Below are positions 16,015 to 25,454 of a stretch of DNA of 64,000 bases, one piece after another. Origin of the DNA: DATNPH01 sp036703315. GTDB taxonomy: Bacteria > Cyanobacteriota > Cyanobacteriia > Cyanobacteriales > Coleofasciculaceae. The stretch covers positions 11,048 to 75,047 of the forward strand of contig DATNPH010000060.1 in NCBI GenBank assembly GCA_036703315.1, read 5' to 3'. The notes under the pieces are model-generated. The model was not told where the DNA came from. It worked only from the letters and a program-made list of their open reading frames with translations, and did no database searches. The first letter of the stretch is position 1. Every line of letters begins with the position of its first letter. A program made the position numbers and the translations under genes.

Positions 16015-18618
16015 CTACAGTATTTTCAAAAGTTGTTTAATTTTGTCTGCCTGTCGTTCATTGAATCTCTCTGGGAAATTTAACTCAATTGCAACTTTCC
16101 TACGAGTAGAGCCAGTGTTTTCTTGAACGGACAACAGTTCTATTGCTACGACTTGAGCCAAAAACCGCTTCGGTAACAGATTGATTGTCTCTTTACTCAC
16201 TAACAAACCCACAACTGGTTTGTCTTGCTGCATCTTCTGTAAGTCTTGTTCTTGAAGCGTGTTCGTAGACGATATAACGTTGCCATCTAATTCGATCCGT
16301 AAACTCCTAGCCCCAAATTCGGTAACTTCCCCAGGAAAAAAGTGCTCCTCCCAGTACAGTTGAGCATCCGCTTGCACATGCTTTCGCACCCTCCTGCCAG
16401 TCTCAGCTTGGAACTCGCGCAAAGCGCGAGTCAGACTCATGGCAAGAAACTTAAAGGAAGCCAGTGGTCGGTCTACATATTCGCGCTTCTGGGAGTACCA
16501 CTCCTTGACATCGGAATATAGCACCACGGCTAAAGCATCTAGCTGAGTTTGAGCCAGATTAACAAAATCAATTGCCAATAAAGTTTCAGTTTCGCTTATA
16601 GGCGTTCCCCGAATAATTCGCCCATTTAGAAATGTCCGTGCTCCAAAATCGCCGATTAGCTCCACTTCCACTTCATCCGGTAAGTTCGGCCAGCTATCTA
16701 AGGCAATTAGAGCACCACTTTCAGACACATTGATGGTTTTACCAATCCAATTCTTGTCAGGCGTGTAAATCACAGCAGGAAGGCGTCGCTGTAAACGGTG
16801 CGTCTGGCGTAGTTGGGGTTGCTCGAAGGCAACCAGTAAAGAAGCGAGCAGCAAAATCAAGTTAAAGATGCACCACATGGCGTTGACCAGAACTGCTTCG
16901 CTATCCTCTGGACGTAGTATGAGCCAAAAGGGGACGGCGAGTAAGGAGGCAATGACGAGTGCCGTCACCACCAAAAGGCCACGCATCGACTCCCAGTCAA
17001 AGTAGCGCTTGGTTACTGTCAGTCCCTTGTCAGTAACGTTAAATGAACCCAATTTGGGGTTGATGAGCGCCATTAAGGTGACATACCCTGCCTGGAACGC
17101 CATTACAAATTCATAAACCTCGTTCCAGAAGGAAAACCGGACGTACTTGTAGGTGATGTAGTTGGCATTCAAGGCGAGAAGAATATGGGGAAGAGCATAG
17201 GCTAAGGTTTCTGAACCCAAACCTTGAATCGGGTTGATGCCAAATAATAGAAACAGGGTAGGAGCGATCGCATACATCAACCGAGGAAACCCATAGAAAA
17301 AGTGCGACGTTGCACTGAAATAGCAAAGGCGCTGAGGCAATGTCAGATTCAGCTTAGGATTGAGCAGTGGGTTTTCCAGCCGCAGAATTTGAGCCATGCC
17401 CCGTGCCCAGCGAACTTGCTGACCGACATACGAGGAAAACTTCTCTGGTGCTAAGCCAGCCACCATTATTTTGTCGTAGTAAACTGACTTGTATCCCAGA
17501 GAATGTAACCGAAACGCCGTGTGACAATCTTCTGTAACCGTTTCAGTGGCAATTCCCCCAACCTGGAGCGCGTATTCTTTGCGAATCACAGCCGCTGAGC
17601 CACAGAAAAAGGCGGCATTCCAAAAGTCGTTGCCTTTTTGCAGTACTTTATAAAACAGTTCATTACCCACTGGGATTTTACCCCCAGTAAGTAGGTTACG
17701 CTCAAACGGGTCAGGGTTATAGAACCAGTGGGGAGTCTGCACAAACGCTACTTTTGGGTCAAAGAAAAAGCCCACTGTATGCTGAAGAAACTGTCGCGAT
17801 GGGATGTGGTCGCAGTCGAGAATTAGGACTAAATCACCGTCGGTGCGGCGAAATGCCGTGTTGATATTACCTGCCTTAGCGTGATCGTTGTTGTCGCGAG
17901 TCAACATTGTTACGCCGAGTTCTTCGCACATTTGGCGTAACTCTTCCCGACGTGCTCTATATTTCTCGGCTCGACCATCATCCAAGACATAAACTCGTTT
18001 TTTGTCTGCTGGATAGTCGAGGGCTAAAGCTCCTAGCACTGTCTTACGGACAATTCCAACATCTTCGTTGTAGGTCGGGATGTAGACATCGACTTTAAAC
18101 CATTGGTCTTGAGGAAAAATTGAAAGATCAACGGGTTCGCGGTCTTTAATTTTCAGGGTTTGAAAGTAAGCGAGTATGAGGGTCACGATCGCATATAGCT
18201 CTGCCCCATACAACAACAGACAAAATAGTCCGTTAATCCAGTTATTAAAGTTCAGGGTGTAGCTCGTGCGGTAGTAAAGGTAGCGTAGCGTTGTTACGAG
18301 ACTCAGCCATACCAAAAACAAGTGGAGATATTCACTGGTTTCCTGATCAGACTGCCGCGATTCTATTTGCACAACCTTCTGACCAAGTACTACTAACACC
18401 AACGCCACAACGCCCTGCTGCCAAATCTCCAGTGGCGTAATAATCAAGGGAACGGATAAAAACAGCAGTAGCAAAATAATCCACTTCAACTGGCGCAACC
18501 CTACCTCAGCAAACGCTTCGTTAAAAAACCGAGGAAGGCGTTCAATGAGCCAATGGGTTACCGAGAGACGCTGATGCCTATGCCGCATCAACCGAGATCT
18601 GAAGGAGGAAAAAGACAT
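16015..18618 (-). CDS. bcsA: Cellulose synthase catalytic subunit with PilZ domain
   Basis: An 867-residue GT2 membrane synthase that polymerises glucose from UDP-glucose and threads the chain through its own TM channel. The catalytic signature is complete: Asp213/214 in VLDDGR, D268-C-D270, T362-E-D364, and Q400-Q-V-R-W404. About eight TM helices flank the GT domain. A PilZ domain (about 600-700) has RxxxR (RLQRR) and N630-V-S-E-S-G, the c-di-GMP-binding elements, so the enzyme is probably activated by c-di-GMP. It is the last gene of the minus-strand cellulose series, 145 nt after bcsB. A related glucan synthase is the alternative. Confidence 0.93.
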   Translation of the reverse strand: MSFSSFRSRLMRHRHQRLSVTHWLIERLPRFFNEAFAEVGLRQLKWIILLLLFLSVPLIITPLEIWQQGVVALVLVVLGQKVVQIESRQSDQETSEYLHLFLVWLSLVTTLRYLYYRTSYTLNFNNWINGLFCLLLYGAELYAIVTLILAYFQTLKIKDREPVDLSIFPQDQWFKVDVYIPTYNEDVGIVRKTVLGALALDYPADKKRVYVLDDGRAEKYRARREELRQMCEELGVTMLTRDNNDHAKAGNINTAFRRTDGDLVLILDCDHIPSRQFLQHTVGFFFDPKVAFVQTPHWFYNPDPFERNLLTGGKIPVGNELFYKVLQKGNDFWNAAFFCGSAAVIRKEYALQVGGIATETVTEDCHTAFRLHSLGYKSVYYDKIMVAGLAPEKFSSYVGQQVRWARGMAQILRLENPLLNPKLNLTLPQRLCYFSATSHFFYGFPRLMYAIAPTLFLLFGINPIQGLGSETLAYALPHILLALNANYITYKYVRFSFWNEVYEFVMAFQAGYVTLMALINPKLGSFNVTDKGLTVTKRYFDWESMRGLLVVTALVIASLLAVPFWLILRPEDSEAVLVNAMWCIFNLILLLASLLVAFEQPQLRQTHRLQRRLPAVIYTPDKNWIGKTINVSESGALIALDSWPNLPDEVEVELIGDFGARTFLNGRIIRGTPISETETLLAIDFVNLAQTQLDALAVVLYSDVKEWYSQKREYVDRPLASFKFLAMSLTRALREFQAETGRRVRKHVQADAQLYWEEHFFPGEVTEFGARSLRIELDGNVISSTNTLQEQDLQKMQQDKPVVGLLVSKETINLLPKRFLAQVVAIELLSVQENTGSTRRKVAIELNFPERFNERQADKIKQLLKIL

Positions 18619-18763
18619 TGGGCTAATGGCTAATGGCTAATGGTGAGCCAGCGCGGTCTTGGGGGAACCCCCAGGAGCGACTGGCGTACTTCGTAGCGGT
18701 AGCGACGCAGGAGCGTCACCCGAGGGAATAATGGATAATGGCTTTTGAACAATTAGCAATGTA
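18619..18763. repeat. Repeat-rich bcsB-bcsA spacer
   Basis: Three tandem CTAATGG heptamers (about 18624-18644) are followed by a GC-rich stretch with the hairpin CTTGGGGG-AAC-CCCCAGG and a GGAGCGxC repeat. These are dispersed repeat types common in cyanobacterial spacers. On the minus strand the hairpin could modulate bcsA relative to bcsB. Confidence 0.5.
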
Positions 18764-21589
18764 CTAATGATTCTTCTTGTCAGTTAGGCGCTTGAGATAC
18801 AGCTGAGCAGTACCGTAAAGCAGAAGCGCGATTGCGACAATGCCTACAGGGAGTAAAAACCAGTGCTCCTGAAGAAAGCGAGATACATTATCCAGCAAAG
18901 TGGTGTTTTCTATGCGCTTTTTCCAGGGAGCACGTTGCAAAAACTCAAGCTTATACGCATCAGGTTCATAAGCAGAGGGGTTTGGCTGGTCGCTGCTGAT
19001 CAGCACGGTATCTTCCCGAAGCTGGAAGAACCAGGGGTCTTTACTGAGAATCTGGCGTACCCGGTCTAAACCCTTCTCAGTTTGAGCGCTGAGAGCCAAA
19101 AGTACGCGATTACCGTTATCTGGAGAGATAATTTCCTTAATCACACCGTCCGTATCCGGTAGAGTTTGGATAATTCCTTGACTCGACTGGCGCGAAAACG
19201 CTTTACTCAAGCGGAAATCACCGGACTCAAGCGCTTTGGGAAAAGGAAATTTCTCGCGAGTACCAATTCCTACAAGATGGTGAGTCTTGGAGAGATTGGC
19301 AGGCAAGCTATCAGCCGTGTAGACCTTTAGCTTGACTGAATCTGATCGGCTCAAGCGTCCCAAGCGTTCGCTAAAGGCGAGCAGTGTGAGCAAATCTGTA
19401 TTAGAGGGAGAATTCGGCAGCACAATTGCCGTACTCGACAAATCTTGAGGAGCTGCAAATGGAAACCCTGACCGTAGTAGTTCCAGATCTGGCAGTTGCA
19501 CAGAAATTTCTCGATTGAGGTTAAAGCTGCTATCGGCATGAAGTGTACCCGTAAGTTGCTGGTCTGTTGACTTACCGCAACGTCCTACTTCTCTAGGGTT
19601 AAGACGAAAGGCAACTTTTATTTTGGAGGTAGGCTTGAGCAACTTGGCAGGTAGATCCACCTTGAGGCTTTGTCGCGTAGCTCCCTCCTCAGAGGTTAAC
19701 CGTGCTCCACCGATGAACGTGTCATCCAGCAATACTTCTACAGTAGAGAGTCTAGGGTTGGCTTGCGGACCATAGCTGTACACCAGATTCATGGAACTCC
19801 CTCGTTTAAACCGATCATCCGGTAAGGCTCGAAAATCAATCTCGATCGGCGGTGCTCCAGAACCGCGAACCGTGATATCTTCAAATGGCTTGTTGTTAAT
19901 TTGGGTTTTGATTTCGCTGAGCGTAAAAGAATTTTTTTCGGGTAGATAACGAGACCACTGACGAGGCGACGGTGTTGGTACGTCTTTGAGGTTGTTGACT
20001 AAGATTGCCTGACCGGTACCAAGTTTACTAGCGTCCGGTTGCACCAAAAACTGTGCTGCCTTGGCAACGCCTTCTGGCCCATTTCCCGTAGCGACTAAAA
20101 CAGGGACACCACCTTCTTGAGTTGTGGTCAGCATTAGCACCCCAACATCCTCAGGTAGGGGAATCTTATTCCTATCCAGAATCTCGTTAGCCGCGATTTT
20201 AAAGGGCACAGCCAAAGACTTCAACGCCGGCTGAGCAGCTGGGGTACCAATGATGACTAATCGCTCGTTTGACTGCACTTCATCGAGGGTTTTAACTAAG
20301 CGAGTCTCCATGGGATGGAAATCAGCTAGTCTACCGAGAGCCGCCTGAAACCGAGGTGCTGCTGTTAACCAAGCGTCATTGACCTTCGGCAGTAGGTAAG
20401 CGATACGATTGGGTTCTAAGCTGAGTTCATCAAAGAAGGGATAGGGATAGCGCTTAAAGCTCAGGGGAATGGGTTGAGACTGGTATTTAAACAGTAATTT
20501 TGAATCAGGTAGAACCTCAGTCCATAGTGTAGGATCACCAGGGTCACTGCATTGGGGGTCGTTATTCTGCTGTGCGACAATGGCGAGTTCATTGTAGTCC
20601 TGAATGAGAGTGGGTGGAATATTGAACGCCACGCTTCCCACTTCGGACTCCTTACGGTTGAGGGGTACGCTACCTATACTCCTATCGTTGAGCCGTACTG
20701 TGAAATTAGAGCGATTGGCCAATAAAGCGGGTGAATGCTGAAACCGGATTAAGGCTTTGGTCGATTGCAGCTTCCAACCACGAGGACGGGTAAAGCCAAC
20801 TCGTGCTTCTGAATAAGTACCTTGCAAGCGGAAGCGATTGCCCACCACAGGAGCGCGATTGAATTCCATAGCGTACTGGCCCTCTGGGAGAGGTTCGGAA
20901 TCCTTCGCGGTGTCTGATGGCTCTGCTAGCTCTTCCGAAGTCTCTTCGCTAATGCGATCGCGGCTACTACGTTTCGGCTTTTCCTTTGGCGGACGCGAAG
21001 GTTGACTCGGCTCAATGTCGCGATCGCGAGGAGTTTCTGCTGGTTCTTGTACAGGTTCGGAGCGACGCATCGGGGGCGGCTCTTCTACCGCTGAGGGTGG
21101 GGGAGCCGGCTGAGGGGCAACCTCCTCTCGCGGTGGTGGCGGTGGGGCACTGCGTCGTCGTGGTGGGGGAGGGCTTTCTTCTCTAGGTAGAGGACGGCTC
21201 TCCTGTTTAGGGGCAGGAAGACTTTCTTTAGGCGGGGGAGCGGGTCGAGGCTTGTAGACTGGAGGCTCAGCTGGCGCGGTAGGTAAGTCGTACTGGCGGA
21301 TAAACTGGTCTTCCTGCTCTTTGAGGCTACGGTCACCTTGAGCCGTTCCCAAGGAGGCTGTCATCCCCAATGTTAAGACTAATACACTGCATAGGACGAA
21401 CAGCCACAAGAGCGGACGCGATCGCCGTTTTTTCGTAGCTTGGTAGGTTAGCTGCCTAGTTATCCTATTCCCCGTTCGCTGTAGTCTTTCTCGGAGAGCA
21501 GAGTAGAGACTTGTGTGTCGTGGAGTTCGACGTTGCCCACGATAACGCGCAGCCGTTGTGGGTCGAGAGCACCGAAACAAGCGTTTCAT
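18764..21589 (-). CDS. bcsB: Cellulose synthase regulatory/periplasmic subunit BcsB
   Basis: A 941-residue BcsB-like protein. After a basic N-terminal region of about 58 residues comes a TM helix (LLWLFVLCSVLVLTLGM), then a long Pro/Glu/Arg-rich linker (about 95-235), the periplasmic carbohydrate-binding and ferredoxin-like repeats (about 240-880), and a C-terminal TM anchor (FLLPVGIVAIALLLYG). BcsB guides the nascent glucan across the periplasm and its C-terminal helix is needed for BcsA activity. An ATG start is chosen; a GTG 12 nt upstream (21601) is possible and neither has a clear ribosome-binding site. The Pro-rich linker is an extra relative to enterobacterial BcsB and may span the cyanobacterial wall. 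Confidence 0.87.
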   Translation of the reverse strand: MKRLFRCSRPTTAARYRGQRRTPRHTSLYSALRERLQRTGNRITRQLTYQATKKRRSRPLLWLFVLCSVLVLTLGMTASLGTAQGDRSLKEQEDQFIRQYDLPTAPAEPPVYKPRPAPPPKESLPAPKQESRPLPREESPPPPRRRSAPPPPPREEVAPQPAPPPSAVEEPPPMRRSEPVQEPAETPRDRDIEPSQPSRPPKEKPKRSSRDRISEETSEELAEPSDTAKDSEPLPEGQYAMEFNRAPVVGNRFRLQGTYSEARVGFTRPRGWKLQSTKALIRFQHSPALLANRSNFTVRLNDRSIGSVPLNRKESEVGSVAFNIPPTLIQDYNELAIVAQQNNDPQCSDPGDPTLWTEVLPDSKLLFKYQSQPIPLSFKRYPYPFFDELSLEPNRIAYLLPKVNDAWLTAAPRFQAALGRLADFHPMETRLVKTLDEVQSNERLVIIGTPAAQPALKSLAVPFKIAANEILDRNKIPLPEDVGVLMLTTTQEGGVPVLVATGNGPEGVAKAAQFLVQPDASKLGTGQAILVNNLKDVPTPSPRQWSRYLPEKNSFTLSEIKTQINNKPFEDITVRGSGAPPIEIDFRALPDDRFKRGSSMNLVYSYGPQANPRLSTVEVLLDDTFIGGARLTSEEGATRQSLKVDLPAKLLKPTSKIKVAFRLNPREVGRCGKSTDQQLTGTLHADSSFNLNREISVQLPDLELLRSGFPFAAPQDLSSTAIVLPNSPSNTDLLTLLAFSERLGRLSRSDSVKLKVYTADSLPANLSKTHHLVGIGTREKFPFPKALESGDFRLSKAFSRQSSQGIIQTLPDTDGVIKEIISPDNGNRVLLALSAQTEKGLDRVRQILSKDPWFFQLREDTVLISSDQPNPSAYEPDAYKLEFLQRAPWKKRIENTTLLDNVSRFLQEHWFLLPVGIVAIALLLYGTAQLYLKRLTDKKNH

Positions 21590-21624
21590 AGGGTAATGCA
21601 CGAAGAAAGTTGGAAGGTCGGAAT

Positions 21625-21661
21625 GTTAAAGGTTGGAAGTTATAACCTTCTAACCTTTAAC
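21625..21661. other. Hairpin between the GH8 gene and bcsB
   Basis: GTTAAAGGTTGGAAG pairs with CTTCTAACCTTTAAC (one G-T position) around a TTATAAC loop. With no T-run it is more likely an mRNA processing or stability element, or a dispersed repeat; similar GGTTGGAAGGTTAG text occurs at 53466-53502. Confidence 0.45.
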
Positions 21662-21677
21662 CTACAACCGTTCATTT

Positions 21678-23009
21678 CTACTGGGTTCGTAGGAGTTGGG
21701 GGTCAATGACAGTGGGGGGTAACAGCCCTATCCACGCCAAGTTCTGAGTGTAGTATGCTGATTCATCATCCCAAATCCCTTGCTTATATCGAGGTAATAG
21801 TTTTTTATCCAGAAGCTGCTGGGCAGTAGCTGGATTGATCGAGCTGAGAGCAGTATAAAGCATGGCGTATTGGGAAGTCGCCTCATAATTTACAGTTGGC
21901 TTTCCCTGGAGGTTGATGGCAGCAGGAAGGCGTGATGAAGTGCCTAATAAAGTTTGGAGATGTTTTGTGGCTGTGCGCAAATAGCGTTCTGCTTCGGATG
22001 ACTGGAACCAGGCGGCATCCCAAGCGACCCGCCACCAAACACGGTAGGCATCAAAACTATACACACTTTGAAGTTTACTGGACGGCGGTAGTGGTTGGAA
22101 TTTGCCAGTTTTAGTGTCGAGCGCGATCCAATCACTGGGTAAGCCTACAGTAGAAACCTGAGAAGACTTTTCGAGCACCTGATAGCTACTGTCTACTAAA
22201 CTCAGCCAGTCATGAGCAGAGTCTACTTGAGCAAACAGGCGAAACGCATAAGGGGCAAGATAAGAGGGGTTGAGGTAAAGAGTAGTTGGTGAAGGTACAA
22301 ACGCTTCTGTTGGCCCAGGTAGGAGATAGCGCTTGCCTCCTGGTACCGCTATAGTGGAAAACTTCCACAAATCCTGTAGCTTAGTACGTGCTATGTCCAA
22401 GTATTCCGGGCGATTCCAACGGCGGGAGGCCAGAATAAGAGCCGTAATGGCATCAATATCGGCATCGCTGGCAAAATTTTTGTCGATCGCTCCCCACTTC
22501 CCGTCTTTGTTTTTTCCCCACTTCCAAGCCCATAGCTGGTCGGTGAAAGCACCCGTAGGAGAACGTCGGCGCAGATTGTTTTCTGCCCATTTCAAGGTAA
22601 GGTTAAATGTGGTCGGATCATTGATTAATACAGCGCGTAACATGGCATACGCTTGCCCTTCCGAGACAGAGCGATCGCTATCTTGGTAGTCAATCACTCG
22701 CCCGTCCTCTTGAATAAATTGCTGTCGGTAGATGACCCAGCTTTGTTCGAGTAGCTCTCGATTTGCCGTCGATTCCGGCAAGGAGGGGGAACTTGTCGAT
22801 GACGATACAGTTGCCTTCCGTGACGGTGATGCCGACGCTTCGGGCTGTCCCGCTGACGAGGATTCAGGTGTTTTGGGCTGGTCTGTAGAGGATTTAGAAA
22901 TACAGCCAGCCAGGCTGATCAAAACCGCAATAGCGGTAACAGCTCTCAGACACCACTGAGACCCTTTGAAAAAATTCGCCAATCGTAACACTAATACTAA
23001 AACCAGCAT
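21678..23009 (-). CDS. bcsZ: GH8 endoglucanase lipoprotein (BcsZ-like)
   Basis: A 443-residue glycoside hydrolase family 8 enzyme, the cellulase usually found in bcs operons. The general acid lies in VSEGQAYAMLRA and a conserved Asp in DADIDAITALILA. The N-terminus has a hydrophobic segment ending in the lipobox LAGC (Cys36), so it is probably a lipid-anchored periplasmic protein, followed by a Ser/Thr/Pro-rich tether. BcsZ enzymes trim nascent cellulose and affect its crystallinity. An in-frame TTG at 23015 is ignored in favour of the ATG. It sits between the TPR gene and bcsB on the same strand. Confidence 0.88.
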   Translation of the reverse strand: MLVLVLVLRLANFFKGSQWCLRAVTAIAVLISLAGCISKSSTDQPKTPESSSAGQPEASASPSRKATVSSSTSSPSLPESTANRELLEQSWVIYRQQFIQEDGRVIDYQDSDRSVSEGQAYAMLRAVLINDPTTFNLTLKWAENNLRRRSPTGAFTDQLWAWKWGKNKDGKWGAIDKNFASDADIDAITALILASRRWNRPEYLDIARTKLQDLWKFSTIAVPGGKRYLLPGPTEAFVPSPTTLYLNPSYLAPYAFRLFAQVDSAHDWLSLVDSSYQVLEKSSQVSTVGLPSDWIALDTKTGKFQPLPPSSKLQSVYSFDAYRVWWRVAWDAAWFQSSEAERYLRTATKHLQTLLGTSSRLPAAINLQGKPTVNYEATSQYAMLYTALSSINPATAQQLLDKKLLPRYKQGIWDDESAYYTQNLAWIGLLPPTVIDPQLLRTQ

Positions 23010-23120
23010 TTTCAAACTACTTAGGGCTTGTGGGTTAAGCTGTCGCGCCTACAAGTTTTATCTAGAAATTGATAAAAGGCTTGACACTATTGGGCTAGAG
23101 CATTTTGAATTTTGAATCGC

Positions 23121-25454
23121 TCAATAACGTTCCCAGGGAGGCTGGAACCCCCGCCGTTGCAGGAATCCTTCTTGGATTTGCTGGATTTGGCGAGACAAGT
23201 CACTCGATGGAGCACCCCTTTGAATTTGTTCCACTTGCAGCGCCTCTAGCGCGGTAAGTGCCTCTAGCTGCTGGTCTTGAACTGCCTTTAGGCTAGCGAG
23301 TGACTGGCGTATTGCCAAGTCATCCGGCTTGAGGGCAAGTGCTTGCGAATACAACTCGCTGGCAGACTCAAAGCGTCGTTGTTGAAACCGAATTCCACCT
23401 AAGGCAGACAATGCCTCTAGGTTATAGGGCATAGCTGACAAAACAGTCTGGTAAGCTTTGCTGGCAATGTCTAACTCATCTATACCCTGAGCGAGTTGTC
23501 CTTGCAACAAGTAGTTACCCAAGTTGTTTGGATCGCGAGCCACCAATTGAGTTACCCGTGCCTTTGCCTGAGCTGGGTCTCGCTTGGCTATAACCTGAAG
23601 TAATCGAAGTTGCACTGGTATGTTGTTCGGATCAAGTTGAACCAGCGCATTATACAAAGGTTCCCGTCTGGGTTCAGGAGGCAGTAGACCAGTCAAGGTA
23701 AATAGTTCTGATGGTGCATTCGTAGCGGGTTGCGTTTGTAGCCAGTAGTTGAGAGCCGCCTCGGCTTGTGCCTCAGGTATTAGCTTAGCTTGGTAGGCAA
23801 TGGTGGCTCGTGCTAGCTGAAACGTCAAATCTTGAGGATTACGCGCTATCAGCTGGTCATAAAGTGCTACAGCTTCTCTGGGGCGACTTTGGGCAACGCG
23901 TATTCCTGCTAACCCCCGCAGAGCAGCATTGAGAACATCCATGTCGGCTCGGTTACTAGTAATCAACCCTTGGTAACGCTGGGCGCTGGCTTCTAAGTTT
24001 CCTTCACGACGCTCAATCTCTGCCGCTAGCAACTGCGGCGCTAAATCCCTAGAGCCCTCAGGTGTTGTTACATAAGCCGCCAAGGCAGTTCTGGCTCCTA
24101 CCAAATTATTGCCTTCGATCAACAACTGAGCAATTCTGAAATTCAAGAAGGGTAGATTGACGCCTGCTGCCACTAGGCTTTGGTAGACGGGTAGGAATTC
24201 TGGTCCAGGTGGGTCGATTCTTACTAAGGCTTGCGCCAACTGTCTCTGCTTGATCGCGTCTGTGGGTAGCTGTTGCAGTGCCATAGCTAGACGTGCCCTT
24301 AACTCAGGTTTAGAAATCATACCCAACTGAGTTGCCAGTACCAGCTGTTTCACCAATAGACTCCGGTCATTGGGTTGGCTGGCAGCTAGTTGTTGATACA
24401 GTTGTAGGGCTGTTTGGCGTTGTTGTGGTATTGAACTGAAGACATCAGCCACCTCGCGCACCAGCTTTGGATCAGGCTTGGGAGTCGTCGTTAAGGATTG
24501 ATTGTAGAGATTAGCAACTTGTTCAGATAGGGTGGGGTCATTGGTCTGAGTACGGATTTCATTAAGCGATCGCGCCAAGGGTAAAATAGCCTCTGGTCTA
24601 CCTTGCAATGCCACTAATATTGCTCTGGCTTCATTAAGCTGTTGATTGGCAAGGTACGCCTGAGACAGTGCTGCACGAGTCTGGATACCGAGGTCGTCCA
24701 GTTTGTTGGATGCTCGAAGCGTCGTCTCTAGGACTTGTACTGCCTGAGCCGGATTACCAGTTTCTCGTAGGGCGCGGGCGTAGGCGATCGCGGAATACCC
24801 AATAATCGCTTTCCCAGTCGCTTGATAGCGGTTAAATAATTCAAGTCCCTGTTGAGGGTTGCCACTATTGGTGTAAGTTTCGGCGGCACCCAGCACTATG
24901 TCCGGTGTGGGGTTACTTTGCAGCACAATTTGATAATCTGCTAACGCCTCAGCAAATTGTTGTTGATAACCATACAGCAACGCCCGAAGACCACGAGCTT
25001 CAGTGTCATTGGGCGTTAAGTTCAGCAAGGTGGTGAGTGCCTCAATTCCCCGTACCTGCCACTCAGAGCGATAAGTCCCCAGTACACCAATGCTCTTTAA
25101 GGCTAATTTGTTGTTTGGATCTTGCTCTAGTACATCTTGATAAGCTTGCCACGCTTGTGGAATCAGCCCCTGCCGCCTGTAGGCAATGGCTAGACCTAAT
25201 TTGGCTGTTAAGGACTGAGGATAACGACGCAGAGCTTGCTCAAATGCATTAATTGCATCCATGACTCGCCCCTGTCTCAGAAGCGTAAAGGCTTCTTGTA
25301 TAGCTACAGGTATCATCTGAGCTAAGGCAGGAGGAATGCTTTCAAAAACTGATGCACTTACCACTATTCCAGCTATCCCTAACCAAACTAGGCACAATCC
25401 TCCACTTATCCAGCCGTGGAATTGTTTGCCAGTGCGATCGCTCACTTGACTCAT
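23121..25454 (-). CDS. TPR protein, probable periplasmic half of a BcsC-like exporter
   Basis: A 777-residue protein with an N-terminal signal or anchor (GLCLVWLGIAGIVVSASVF, ending PPALAQ) and then tetratricopeptide-type helical repeats over almost all of its length (for example AINAFEQALRRYPQSLTAKLGLAIAYRRQG). Such arrays scaffold synthase and outer-membrane channel in BcsC, AlgK and PelB. There is no beta-barrel at its C-terminus, unlike BcsC; instead its ATG overlaps the stop of the upstream barrel gene by 4 nt (ATGA), implying coupled translation. A role in cellulose export is inferred from position and architecture. Confidence 0.8.
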   Translation of the reverse strand: MSQVSDRTGKQFHGWISGGLCLVWLGIAGIVVSASVFESIPPALAQMIPVAIQEAFTLLRQGRVMDAINAFEQALRRYPQSLTAKLGLAIAYRRQGLIPQAWQAYQDVLEQDPNNKLALKSIGVLGTYRSEWQVRGIEALTTLLNLTPNDTEARGLRALLYGYQQQFAEALADYQIVLQSNPTPDIVLGAAETYTNSGNPQQGLELFNRYQATGKAIIGYSAIAYARALRETGNPAQAVQVLETTLRASNKLDDLGIQTRAALSQAYLANQQLNEARAILVALQGRPEAILPLARSLNEIRTQTNDPTLSEQVANLYNQSLTTTPKPDPKLVREVADVFSSIPQQRQTALQLYQQLAASQPNDRSLLVKQLVLATQLGMISKPELRARLAMALQQLPTDAIKQRQLAQALVRIDPPGPEFLPVYQSLVAAGVNLPFLNFRIAQLLIEGNNLVGARTALAAYVTTPEGSRDLAPQLLAAEIERREGNLEASAQRYQGLITSNRADMDVLNAALRGLAGIRVAQSRPREAVALYDQLIARNPQDLTFQLARATIAYQAKLIPEAQAEAALNYWLQTQPATNAPSELFTLTGLLPPEPRREPLYNALVQLDPNNIPVQLRLLQVIAKRDPAQAKARVTQLVARDPNNLGNYLLQGQLAQGIDELDIASKAYQTVLSAMPYNLEALSALGGIRFQQRRFESASELYSQALALKPDDLAIRQSLASLKAVQDQQLEALTALEALQVEQIQRGAPSSDLSRQIQQIQEGFLQRRGFQPPWERY